DNA from: Burkholderia sp.
Lineage (GTDB): Bacteria > Pseudomonadota > Gammaproteobacteria > Burkholderiales > Burkholderiaceae
NCBI GenBank assembly: GCA_028292565.1
Contig: JAQGMD010000075.1
Coordinates: 1-6,145 of the forward strand
Direction of reading: 5' to 3'
DNA length: 6,145 nucleotides
Program-made: the position numbers and the translations under genes
Notes under the pieces: generated by a model
Database searches by the model: none
Told to the model about the DNA's origin: nothing
What the model saw: only the letters and a program-made list of their open reading frames with translations
Shown here: one piece after another, positions 1 through 5,663 of the stretch
Layout of the letters: each line of letters starts with the position of its first letter
Numbering within the stretch: position 1 is the first letter of the stretch

Positions 1-55
1 GCAGTTGTACTCCGGCATATTCGATTTCATAGTCGCCGATGAGCTCGGTTTTCAT
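1..55 (-). CDS. Small hypothetical protein, 5' end only
   Basis: Reading leftward from an ATG at 55-53, the first 18 codons are MKTELIGDYEIEYAGVQL; the gene then leaves the window, so its length is unknown. A strong ribosome binding site (GGGAGG on the minus strand, 61-66) lies five bases before the ATG, which is the main reason to believe it is real. I do not recognise the family. The visible part is acidic and has no signal peptide or membrane segment. It is divergent from the small gene starting at 114, and the 58 bases between them must hold the promoters of both. Confidence 0.6.
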   Translation of the reverse strand, partial: MKTELIGDYEIEYAGVQL

Positions 56-74
56 AGCCGCCTCCCTGTAGAGA

Positions 75-88
75 TGTGATGGATCACA
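75..88. promoter_or_regulatory. Perfect 14-bp dyad, candidate operator
   Basis: TGTGAT-GG-ATCACA is a perfect inverted repeat with two 6-base arms and a 2-base centre. It lies midway between the divergent starts at 55 and 114, where a dimeric repressor or activator could control both genes. The arms resemble CRP half-sites (TGTGA/TCACA), but the inner spacing is four bases instead of the usual six, so a standard CRP site is not claimed. It is also not the FNR pattern TTGAT-N4-ATCAA. The regulator is unknown. Confidence 0.4.
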
Positions 89-103
89 ACAACGGAAAAG
101 CAT

Positions 104-108
104 GGAGG
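104..108 (+). promoter_or_regulatory. Ribosome binding site that decides the start at 114
   Basis: GGAGG sits five bases before the GTG at 114. It overlaps the in-frame upstream ATG at 102, which itself has only a weak GGAAAAG ahead of it. The spacing favours GTG 114 as the start. Confidence 0.5.
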
Positions 109-113
109 AAACA

Positions 114-329
114 GTGCCAGTTTATGAACACACACGGTCGTCCGGCAAGCGCCTTACTTACCGGATTGAATACGATGATGGAGAGTATTTTATCGAACGC
201 GACGGGCAACTCAAGAAGGCCGTGCCCGACCCGCTCATGATCGGCGTCGTGCCTAGTGAAGCGAAGAAGGAATTGATGTTAAAGATGGCGATTGCGGATA
301 TTGAGATGCTGACGGGGATGGAGGAATGA
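114..329 (+). CDS. Small hypothetical protein, about 71 residues
   Basis: From GTG 114 the frame gives 71 residues beginning MPVYEHTRSSGKR and ending EMLTGMEE before TGA at 327-329. The in-frame ATG at 102 would add four residues (MEET), but the best Shine-Dalgarno, GGAGG at 104-108, fits the GTG. I do not recognise the family. The first half looks beta-rich (RLTYRIEYDDGEYFIERDG) and the second half helical, from PSEAKKEL to the end. There is no signal peptide, membrane span or cysteine, so a small cytoplasmic protein is likely. It is divergent from the partial gene at 1-55 and convergent with the royal-jelly-type gene. A palindrome 20 bases past the stop may end its transcript. Confidence 0.6.
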   Translation: MPVYEHTRSSGKRLTYRIEYDDGEYFIERDGQLKKAVPDPLMIGVVPSEAKKELMLKMAIADIEMLTGMEE

Positions 330-348
330 GCAGGGGGCGTTGCGCCTT

Positions 349-378
349 TACTCCTTCCCCTGCAAGGGGGAAGGAGTA
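349..378. repeat. 12-bp perfect palindrome, likely bidirectional terminator or REP-like element
   Basis: TACTCCTTCCCC (349-360) pairs with GGGGAAGGAGTA (367-378) over all 12 bases around a 6-base loop, TGCAAG. It lies between the convergent ends of the genes stopping at 329 and 390, where it could stop transcription from both sides. Only a weak T/A content flanks it, so it is not a textbook intrinsic terminator. Its pyrimidine-arm, TTGC/TGCA-loop style is shared with the palindrome at 5602-5627, which suggests a dispersed intergenic family. A shorter GGCG-TTG-CGCC hairpin (336-346) followed by TTTA lies just before it. Confidence 0.6.
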
Positions 379-389
379 TTCAACCCGCA

Positions 390-1505
390 CTAATGCAACA
401 TTACCGGCTTCTCATCCACCCGCACCCGAAACAGCGCATAAGGCTTACGCCGCAAATCCTGCCCCTGATGAAAACGCGCCTGCCGATGCAGCTGATTTGC
501 AGTAACGTACAAATACCCGTCCGTCGCCAACGAAAGCGTATCCGGCCACAAAAGCCGGGGATCATGCGCAACAGCATCCCATTCCCCATCCTGATTGCGC
601 CGCAGAATCGCGTTGTGCTCATAGTTGGTCGCGTAGACATTCCCCGCCGCATCCGATTCCAGCCCGTCGGAGGCGCCGCCCTTGTTTCCTTCGTCGGCAA
701 CGGTTGCCTCAACCACATCGTCGAGCAGACTGCGATCGATCAGCGCCTGCACCGAAACGCTGTATAGCCGCCGACCTCCGAGCGGACAGTAAAAAAGGCG
801 CGCGCCGTCGGCACTGATGGCAATGCCGTCCGAGCCCATGCTCGGTCCGAGCTTGATTGTGCCGTCGGCCTGGTGCACGACGAAGGGACGTCCTTCCACC
901 ACCGGCAGGAAGTGCTGCAGTTCTTCGGGCCTGGTGGTCACATGGTTGTTCAGCCGGCGCCAGCTGTCACCCTTCTCAAGATCCACCACGACGATGCCGT
1001 TGGGCCCCTTGTCGGATGAATCGGTGATGAAGGCCATGCCTTCCTTGCCGCGCCGCAAGTCGAAGCGGATATCGTTGAGGTAGCTCTTGGGATAAGCGAC
1101 TTCCTGCGGGAAAAGTATTTTCTTGACGACGGTGTTGGTCGCGAGGTCCACGCACACCAGCTTCGGTCCGCCGTACTCGCTCAACTGAAACAGCGGACTT
1201 CCGGTATCGAGTATCCACAGGCGATCGATCGGATCGACGACGACGCTCTGTACCGATACAAGCGTCGCGCCAAGATTGTCCGGATCGGTCCGGTTGATTT
1301 GTTCGTTGGGATAAGCCACGCACTGGCCATCCTTGATTTCGGCCACCGAGAACGGCACATCGTCACCCCACTTCGGGAAATTGACGAAGATGCGCCCCTG
1401 GTGCGATACGGTGACGCCGGTCGGCATCGCGCCATGGAAGAAGGCAACGGCCTCGAGCGCGCCCAAGGGCTCATCGGCCGGAAGCTCCTGGCCTTGTATG
1501 TTCAT
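390..1505 (-). CDS. Major royal jelly / yellow family beta-propeller protein
   Basis: This 371-residue protein belongs to the MRJP/yellow family (Pfam PF03022), related to the SMP-30/gluconolactonase propellers and often labelled 'L-dopachrome tautomerase-related' in bacteria. Family landmarks occur in order: SVQSVVVDPIDRLWILDTG (84-102), SYLNDIRFD (141-149), FITDSS (159-164), GSDGIAISADG (224-234), SDGLESDAAGNVYATNYEHN (279-298) and LLWPDTLSLATDGYLYVTAN (318-337). The enzymatic activity of bacterial members is generally unproven, so no reaction is assigned. ATG 1505 is chosen because AAGGAG lies eight bases upstream and family similarity begins soon after; the open frame continues back to 1970 without homology. 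The N-terminus (MNIQGQELPADEP) is not a signal peptide, although many family members are exported. The gene is monocistronic and divergent from the dehydrogenase remnant at 1672. Confidence 0.88.
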   Translation of the reverse strand: MNIQGQELPADEPLGALEAVAFFHGAMPTGVTVSHQGRIFVNFPKWGDDVPFSVAEIKDGQCVAYPNEQINRTDPDNLGATLVSVQSVVVDPIDRLWILDTGSPLFQLSEYGGPKLVCVDLATNTVVKKILFPQEVAYPKSYLNDIRFDLRRGKEGMAFITDSSDKGPNGIVVVDLEKGDSWRRLNNHVTTRPEELQHFLPVVEGRPFVVHQADGTIKLGPSMGSDGIAISADGARLFYCPLGGRRLYSVSVQALIDRSLLDDVVEATVADEGNKGGASDGLESDAAGNVYATNYEHNAILRRNQDGEWDAVAHDPRLLWPDTLSLATDGYLYVTANQLHRQARFHQGQDLRRKPYALFRVRVDEKPVMLH

Positions 1506-1671
1506 GGCGACATCTCCTTGATGATGCGGGCGCGAATCGCGCGACGACAGGACACTGTTCAATAGAGTGCAGGGCGCTTGTACGGTTCCGGTACTCGCGG
1601 GTCGCGGTAAGCTTGTTAAGGATCCCGACGTTAGAACGCAAGTTTGCGTGCACGACACAAGGAGTAACAAG
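1506..1671. promoter_or_regulatory. Divergent intergenic region with small dyads
   Basis: These 166 bases separate the royal-jelly-type gene (minus) from the dehydrogenase remnant (plus) and should contain promoters for both, although I cannot place convincing -35/-10 boxes on either strand. Two perfect dyads stand out. GCGCGA-A-TCGCGC (1530-1542) lies 25 bases ahead of the minus-strand start. ACGCAA-GT-TTGCGT (1636-1649) lies just before the ribosome binding site of the remnant. Either could be an operator. The first is in very GC-rich sequence and may be chance. Confidence 0.35.
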
Positions 1672-1845
1672 ATGAAAGCCGTTGTTTGCCAGGGCCCGCG
1701 CGATGTTAACGTGAAGAACATGCCGGGCCCGAAGATCCAACGTCCGGGCAACGAAATCCCCAACCTGACGATGAACAACCTCGTGGGCTCAGTGACGTTC
1801 ACCGGCGGGATCGGCGTGGTCGCCTTGGCTCTGGCGCCGGGTTGA
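1672..1845 (+). pseudogene. Zinc-dependent alcohol/formaldehyde dehydrogenase remnant, internally deleted
   Basis: Fifty-seven codons remain open from ATG 1672 to TGA 1843-1845, with AAGGAG seven bases upstream. Residues 1-25 (MKAVVCQGPRDVNVKNMPGP and onward) match the start of the zinc-dependent medium-chain dehydrogenases called glutathione-independent formaldehyde dehydrogenases. From about residue 26, the segment NEIPNLTMNNLVGSV-TFTGGIGVV matches a region these roughly 390-residue enzymes carry late in the protein, after the Rossmann domain. The zinc ligands, the catalytic domain, the GxGxxG cofactor loop and the C-terminal tail are all missing. An in-frame internal deletion of roughly 230 codons is the simplest cause; that size comes from my memory of the family. 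The last residues (ALALAPG) have also drifted. It cannot be an active enzyme. A functional short peptide is possible but unsupported. Confidence 0.75.
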
Positions 1846-1849
1846 GTAG

Positions 1850-1882
1850 GTTGGAATCTGCGGCGCGCCCGTTGATCCCAAC
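1850..1882. repeat. Imperfect palindrome of the GTAGGTTGG...CCCAAC type
   Basis: GTTGGAATC (1850-1858) pairs with GATCCCAAC (1874-1882) at eight of nine positions around a GC-rich 15-base loop. The arrangement, opening GTAGGTTGG just after a stop codon and closing with CCCAACAC, resembles intergenic palindromes dispersed in many proteobacterial genomes. That resemblance is from memory, and only one copy is in this window. It lies between the converging pseudogene and thioesterase gene. Confidence 0.45.
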
Positions 1883-1885
1883 ACA

Positions 1886-1907
1886 CCGCACCACGCTCGC
1901 GGTGCGG
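1886..1907. terminator. GC-rich hairpin between convergent genes
   Basis: CCGCACC (1886-1892) pairs perfectly with GGTGCGG (1901-1907) around an 8-base loop, and CTCTCTT follows on the plus strand. It lies in the 90 bases between the pseudogene stop (1845) and the thioesterase stop (1936), so it could end transcripts from either side. The pyrimidine run is not a clean U-tract, so intrinsic termination is only plausible. Confidence 0.45.
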
Positions 1908-1935
1908 CTCTCTTACCTGCGACAGCGCCGAAATC

Positions 1936-2376
1936 TCACCCCACCTTACCCGCCGCCGCAAACACCCCACTCGCGCGAAGAATCCGCCGCTCCCCCACCA
2001 TCAAAAAACAATTTGCAAACGCCAGCCGCCCACCAACACGCTGAAGATCTACACGCGCCTCAACCCAATCACCAGGCCACGCCGCCTCCACAAAATCCGT
2101 CGACAGATTCACGGTCACCATCGGCTTCTGATCTTCATTCTCCATCGCGATCGCAACACCCAGGGCGCTGTCGGCCAGCGTCGCCAGCAGCCCGCCGTGC
2201 GCCATGCCCTTGATATTGGTGTGCCTCTCATCGATGCGTACGCCAACCAGGTGCCGGCCGTCTTCGGTGCGCTTGTGGTAAAACGGCCCAATCAGTTGCA
2301 CGAAAGCGCTCCCGCGAAGTACGGGCTCAAAACCATCGGGGACGGGCAGGGCATCAACATGTAGTGCTTGAGTCAT
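1936..2376 (-). CDS. PaaI-family hotdog thioesterase
   Basis: A 146-residue hotdog-fold protein of the PaaI/YdiI-like acyl-CoA thioesterase group, which hydrolyses CoA thioesters in the cytoplasm. The core motif NIKGMAHGGLLATLADSALG spans residues 54-73: H60-G61-G62 is the conserved HGG, and D69 is where PaaI enzymes carry the catalytic acid at the start of the long helix. VTVNLSTDFVEAAWPGD (87-103) is the following strand region, and the length is normal. ATG 2376 gives this start. A TTG at 2406 would add ten unconserved residues, and neither has a clear Shine-Dalgarno, so the start is less certain than the family. It is divergent from the acyl-CoA operon beginning at 2488, and a housekeeping role releasing CoA from stalled intermediates of that pathway would fit. 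The substrate cannot be read from the sequence. Confidence 0.85.
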   Translation of the reverse strand: MTQALHVDALPVPDGFEPVLRGSAFVQLIGPFYHKRTEDGRHLVGVRIDERHTNIKGMAHGGLLATLADSALGVAIAMENEDQKPMVTVNLSTDFVEAAWPGDWVEARVDLQRVGGRLAFANCFLMVGERRILRASGVFAAAGKVG

Positions 2377-2487
2377 TGGATAAGTACCGATCAAAAACGC
2401 GAACAAAGGTTTCGTGCATAATAACCAAAATAATGGAATAGGGTTCTGCAGTGCAGTACCACATCCCGAACGATAGGAGACAACGCC
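2377..2487. promoter_or_regulatory. Divergent promoter region of the acyl-CoA operon
   Basis: This 111-base gap between the thioesterase (minus) and the SDR gene (plus) contains a distinctly AT-rich patch at about 2416-2440 in otherwise GC-rich DNA. CATAAT (2417-2422) could be a plus-strand -10 box and TATTAT (its opposite strand, 2418-2423) a minus-strand one, but neither has a convincing -35 box. A perfect dyad, CTGCA-G-TGCAG (2446-2456), lies downstream of the patch and could be a repressor site. AGGAG at 2475-2479, eight bases before ATG 2488, is a good ribosome binding site. Confidence 0.45.
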
Positions 2488-3261
2488 ATGAGCGTCAAAG
2501 AACTTTTCAAGCTCGACGGCAGGGTCGCGCTGATTACCGGCGGCTCACGCGGGCTAGGCCTGCAGATGGCCGAAGCGCTGGGCGAGATGGGCTGCAAGCT
2601 CGCGATCACCGCACGCAAGGCAGATGAGCTGACCGAAGCAAAGGCGCATCTTCAGACGATGGGCTTCGAGGTCCTCACCGTCGTCAACGATCTGTCCAGG
2701 ACCGACCAGATACCATCCTTGGTAGACCAGGTCCTGCAGCACTACGGCACCATTGACATCCTCGTGAACAATGCCGGCGCCACCTGGAGCGCACCGGCGG
2801 AAGAGTACCCGGACGAAGCATGGCACAAGGTGCTCAACCTCAACGTCGATTCCGTCTTCTTTCTTTCGCGTGAAGTAGCGCGCCGCTGCATGATCCCGAA
2901 TAAGTCCGGCAAAATTATCAACATTGCGTCCGTCGCCGGATTGCGCGGCAGCGCGACCAACGTCACCACACTTGCGTATCACACGTCCAAAGGCGCGGCA
3001 GTCAACTTCACCCGCGCGCTCGCTTCCGAATGGGGCAAGTACAACATCAACGTCAACGCGATCTGCCCCGGTTTCTTTCCATCGAAGATGTCCGCCGGAC
3101 TTCTGGAAAAAGTAGCGGAAACAGTCGTCGCGAGAGCGCCATTGCACCGCATCGGTGGCGAAGAGGACCTGAAGGGCGTGGTGGTGTTCCTCGCCTCCGA
3201 GGCGTCTCGCCATATCACCGGCCAGAGCATCGCGGTCGACGGCGGCATCAGTGCAGTGTAG
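2488..3261 (+). CDS. Short-chain dehydrogenase/reductase (SDR)
   Basis: A 257-residue classical SDR using NAD(H) or NADP(H). TGGSRGLG (17-24) is the Rossmann nucleotide loop, NNAG (94-97) the structural motif and N119 in NLNV the probable catalytic Asn. S148 in NIASVAG, Y164 and K168 in YHTSK complete the tetrad. NAICPG (190-195) and the GQSIAVDGG tail (245-253) are typical. R43 in TARK, at the end of the second strand, may favour NADP(H), which is a weak hint. Family members reduce ketones or oxidise alcohols, often on acyl-CoA or acyl-ACP. AGGAG eight bases upstream supports this start. It is first in the operon, 16 bases before the kinase-like gene. By analogy with LvaD of P. putida it may reduce a 4-oxoacyl-CoA to the 4-hydroxyacyl-CoA; a general 3-hydroxyacyl-CoA dehydrogenase is the main alternative. 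Confidence 0.93.
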   Translation: MSVKELFKLDGRVALITGGSRGLGLQMAEALGEMGCKLAITARKADELTEAKAHLQTMGFEVLTVVNDLSRTDQIPSLVDQVLQHYGTIDILVNNAGATWSAPAEEYPDEAWHKVLNLNVDSVFFLSREVARRCMIPNKSGKIINIASVAGLRGSATNVTTLAYHTSKGAAVNFTRALASEWGKYNINVNAICPGFFPSKMSAGLLEKVAETVVARAPLHRIGGEEDLKGVVVFLASEASRHITGQSIAVDGGISAV

Positions 3262-3277
3262 GACTTAAAGTCACATC

Positions 3278-4357
3278 ATGAGCCAGGATCCACAAGAACG
3301 TTTCGCCGGCACCCGTCCGGTCACTCCGCAACACGCATTCGATGTCGGCCGCCTTTCCGCTTTCATGCGCCAGCATGTCGACGGTTTTCGCGGCGACCTG
3401 CAAGTCGAACAATTCAAGGGCGGACAATCCAACCCGACCTTTATGCTGACCGCAGGCGGCAAACAATACGTCATGCGCCGCAAACCACCCGGCGTCTTGC
3501 TGCCTTCCGCCCATGCCGTCGATCGCGAATACAAAGTCATCAGCGCACTTGCAGCCACCGATGTGCCGGTCGCAAAGACCTACGCTTTGTGCGAAGACGA
3601 ATCCGTCATCGGCAGCATGTTCTACATCATGGACTACGTGCAGGGCCGCATCCTGTGGAATTCCGCATTGCCAGGATTCGAGCCACGCGAACGCGCGGCG
3701 TTGTTCGATGAAATGAATCGCGTCATCGCCGCCTTGCATCAGGTCGATTACGAAGCGGTCGGCCTCGGCGGCTACGGCAAACCCGGTAACTACCTCCAAC
3801 GGCAGGTGACGCGCTGGACCGGGCAGTACCGTGCCTCCGAGACGGAGCGCATCGAGGCGGTGGAGAACCTGATCGCATGGCTTCCGCAACACATTCCCGC
3901 GTCAGATGAAACCCGCATCGTGCATGGCGACTTCCGCATCGATAACGTGATTTTTCATCCGACCGAGCCGCGCATTCTGGCAGTACTCGACTGGGAACTG
4001 TCTACGCTCGGCCACCCGCTGGCCGACTTCGCATATCACTGCATGACCTGGCGCATGCAGCCCGGGCCGGCACGCGGAATGGCCGGGTTGCCGTTGCAGG
4101 AACTCGGCATTCCGACCGAAGAAGAATACCTCGAAGCCTACCTGCGCCGCACCGGCCGCAGCGACGTTTCAAAGAGCGACTGGGAATACTACATGGTGTT
4201 CAACATGTTCCGTCTCGTCGGAATTCTGCAGGGCATTGCGAAGCGCGCATTGCAGGGCAACGCAGCGAGCACCCATGCGGTCGAGACCGGCAAGCGAACG
4301 CGTCCACTTGCGGAACTCGCATGGCAACTCGCCGAGCGCATACAAACGAATAACTAA
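3278..4357 (+). CDS. APH-fold phosphotransferase, ACAD10/11 kinase-domain type
   Basis: A 359-residue protein with the aminoglycoside-phosphotransferase (APH/choline kinase) fold. [10 protein letters not shown] (46-55) is the nucleotide loop and YVMRRKPPG (64-72) carries the probable ATP-contacting lysine. HGDFRIDN (216-223) supplies catalytic D218 and metal-binding N223, and LDWE (237-240) supplies D238, the counterpart of the kinase DFG Asp. The text around these motifs, with RRKPPG and [18 protein letters not shown], is typical of the kinase part of ACAD10/ACAD11 and of LvaA, not of resistance enzymes. Those proteins phosphorylate 4-hydroxyacyl-CoAs, and all key residues are present here, so it should be active. 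It follows the SDR by 16 bases and precedes the acyl-CoA dehydrogenase by 14. No strong Shine-Dalgarno is visible, so translational coupling is likely. Antibiotic resistance is a poor explanation given the operon. Confidence 0.9.
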   Translation: MSQDPQERFAGTRPVTPQHAFDVGRLSAFMRQHVDGFRGDLQVEQFKGGQSNPTFMLTAGGKQYVMRRKPPGVLLPSAHAVDREYKVISALAATDVPVAKTYALCEDESVIGSMFYIMDYVQGRILWNSALPGFEPRERAALFDEMNRVIAALHQVDYEAVGLGGYGKPGNYLQRQVTRWTGQYRASETERIEAVENLIAWLPQHIPASDETRIVHGDFRIDNVIFHPTEPRILAVLDWELSTLGHPLADFAYHCMTWRMQPGPARGMAGLPLQELGIPTEEEYLEAYLRRTGRSDVSKSDWEYYMVFNMFRLVGILQGIAKRALQGNAASTHAVETGKRTRPLAELAWQLAERIQTNN

Positions 4358-4371
4358 CCGAGAGACACCAG

Positions 4372-5595
4372 ATGACATTCACATTTTCCGACAAGGTCAA
4401 AGACCTGCAACAGCGCGTGAGCGCATTCATGGACCAGCATGTCTATCCCGCCGAACACGTGTTCGAAGCGGAAATGGATGCCGCGCGCCGCAACGGCAAT
4501 CCCTGGGTGCCGACCAAAATCGTCGAAGAGCTGAAGCAGAAAGCACGCGCCGAGGGATTGTGGAACCTGTTCCTGCCCGAGTCGAAATACGGCGCCGGCC
4601 TCACCAACCTCGAATACGCGCCGCTATGCGAAATCATGGGCCGCTCGCCGATCGGACCGGAAGCCTTCAACTGCTCCGCGCCCGACACCGGCAACATGGA
4701 AACGCTGGTGCGCTACGGATCGGCCGAGCAACAGCAGCAATGGTTGCTGCCTTTGCTGGATGGCGAAATCCGCTCCGGCTTTGCGATGACCGAGCCGGAC
4801 GTCGCATCCTCGGACGCGACCAATATCCAGGCGCGCATCGAACGCGACGGCGACGACTATGTGATCAACGGCCAGAAATGGTGGACCTCCGGCGCCAATG
4901 ACCCGCGCTGCAAAATTCTGATTTTCATGGGCAAGACCGACCCGGACAACAGCAACCGTCATCGCCAGCAGTCGATGATCCTGGTGCCCCTGGATGCGCC
5001 GGGCGTGACAATACTGCGCCATCTGCCAGTGTTCGGGTACGACGATGCGCCGCACGGCCATGCGGAAGTGCGCTTCGAAAACGTCCGTGTCCCCGCGACC
5101 AACATGCTACTGGGCGCCGGCCGCGGCTTTGAAATCGCGCAGGGTCGCCTCGGCCCTGGCCGCATTCACCATTGCATGCGCCTGATCGGCCGCGCCGAAC
5201 GTGCACTGGAAAAAATGTGCCGGCGCACTTTGGAGCGCACCGCGTTCGGCAAGAGAATTGCAGATCAGGGTGTCACCCGCGAACGCATCGCGAATTCGCG
5301 CATCCTGATCGACCAGGCGCGCCTGCTCGTGCTCAATGCCGCGCACATGATGGACACCGTCGGCAACAAGGCAGCCGCCAAGGAAATCGCGATGATCAAG
5401 GTTGTCGCACCGAACATGGCATGCCAGGTGATCGACTGGGCGATCCAGGCGCACGGAGGAGGGGGCGTAAGCGAGGATTTCGGTTTGGCGCATGCTTATG
5501 CGAGCTCGCGTACCTTGCGGCTTGCGGACGGCCCGGATGAGGTACACCGCAATGCGATCGCGAAGCTGGAGTTGGCGCGGTATATCGAGCGCTAA
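4372..5595 (+). CDS. Acyl-CoA dehydrogenase, ACAD10/11 type
   Basis: A 407-residue FAD-dependent acyl-CoA dehydrogenase of normal family length. An N-terminal helical domain (about 1-130) is followed by the middle-domain FAD/substrate segment [16 protein letters not shown] (136-151) and [10 protein letters not shown] (166-175). The C-terminal helical domain carries [12 protein letters not shown] (289-300), [11 protein letters not shown] (360-370) and [11 protein letters not shown] (382-392). GQKWWTSGA plus ADGPDEVH is the signature of the ACAD10/ACAD11/LvaC branch. In that branch the protein is thought to use its flavin site to remove the phosphate of a 4-phosphoacyl-CoA and yield an enoyl-CoA, instead of only making a 2,3 double bond. 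By my alignment D386 replaces the catalytic Glu of classical enzymes (IYEGT). The gene starts 14 bases after the kinase-like gene. A palindrome follows its stop before the ligase. Confidence 0.92.
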   Translation: MTFTFSDKVKDLQQRVSAFMDQHVYPAEHVFEAEMDAARRNGNPWVPTKIVEELKQKARAEGLWNLFLPESKYGAGLTNLEYAPLCEIMGRSPIGPEAFNCSAPDTGNMETLVRYGSAEQQQQWLLPLLDGEIRSGFAMTEPDVASSDATNIQARIERDGDDYVINGQKWWTSGANDPRCKILIFMGKTDPDNSNRHRQQSMILVPLDAPGVTILRHLPVFGYDDAPHGHAEVRFENVRVPATNMLLGAGRGFEIAQGRLGPGRIHHCMRLIGRAERALEKMCRRTLERTAFGKRIADQGVTRERIANSRILIDQARLLVLNAAHMMDTVGNKAAAKEIAMIKVVAPNMACQVIDWAIQAHGGGGVSEDFGLAHAYASSRTLRLADGPDEVHRNAIAKLELARYIER

Positions 5596-5601
5596 AAACC
5601 T

Positions 5602-5627
5602 CACCTCTCCCGCTTGCGGGAGAGGTG
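5602..5627. repeat. 12-bp perfect palindrome inside the operon
   Basis: CACCTCTCCCGC (5602-5613) pairs with GCGGGAGAGGTG (5616-5627) over 12 bases with only TT between, so a real RNA loop would open to about CTTG. It lies seven bases past the dehydrogenase stop and 36 bases before the ligase start. No T-run follows, so it is more likely a dispersed REP-like element or an mRNA-stabilising or attenuating hairpin than a full terminator. As I recall, very similar CTCTCCCGC-TTGCGGGAGAG palindromes recur in many beta- and gammaproteobacterial genomes. Confidence 0.6.
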
Positions 5628-5663
5628 CGCCAGGGCTAACCAAACCAGAACCAGAGACCCAGC

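Noticed and set aside
75..88. Standard CRP or FNR binding site.
   Set aside because: CRP sites have six bases between TGTGA and TCACA, but this dyad has four; FNR needs TTGAT-N4-ATCAA, which is not present.
1506..1970. Upstream extension of the royal-jelly-type frame to give 526 residues.
   Set aside because: The extra 155 residues have no family similarity, run antisense through the dehydrogenase remnant, and lie upstream of a good ribosome binding site for ATG 1505.
2377..2406. TTG start at 2406 for the thioesterase.
   Set aside because: It adds ten residues outside the conserved fold, has no Shine-Dalgarno and is a rare start codon; ATG 2376 is preferred.
2554..3213. Minus-strand open frame of 219 codons opposite the SDR gene.
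   Set aside because: It is antisense to a gene with full SDR motifs, has no recognisable protein features, and is the kind of long shadow frame expected in GC-rich DNA.
3248..3892. Minus-strand open frame of 214 codons opposite the phosphotransferase.
   Set aside because: It is an antisense shadow of a well-supported coding region with no recognisable domain.
3278..4357. Aminoglycoside resistance as the role of the APH-fold protein.
   Set aside because: The HGDFRIDN and [18 protein letters not shown] text and the adjacent acyl-CoA dehydrogenase point to the ACAD10/11-LvaA branch.
4236..4901. Plus-strand open frame of 221 codons overlapping the kinase and dehydrogenase genes.
   Set aside because: It is arginine-rich and low in family signal, as expected of an out-of-frame reading of GC-rich coding DNA; it overlaps two firmly identified genes.
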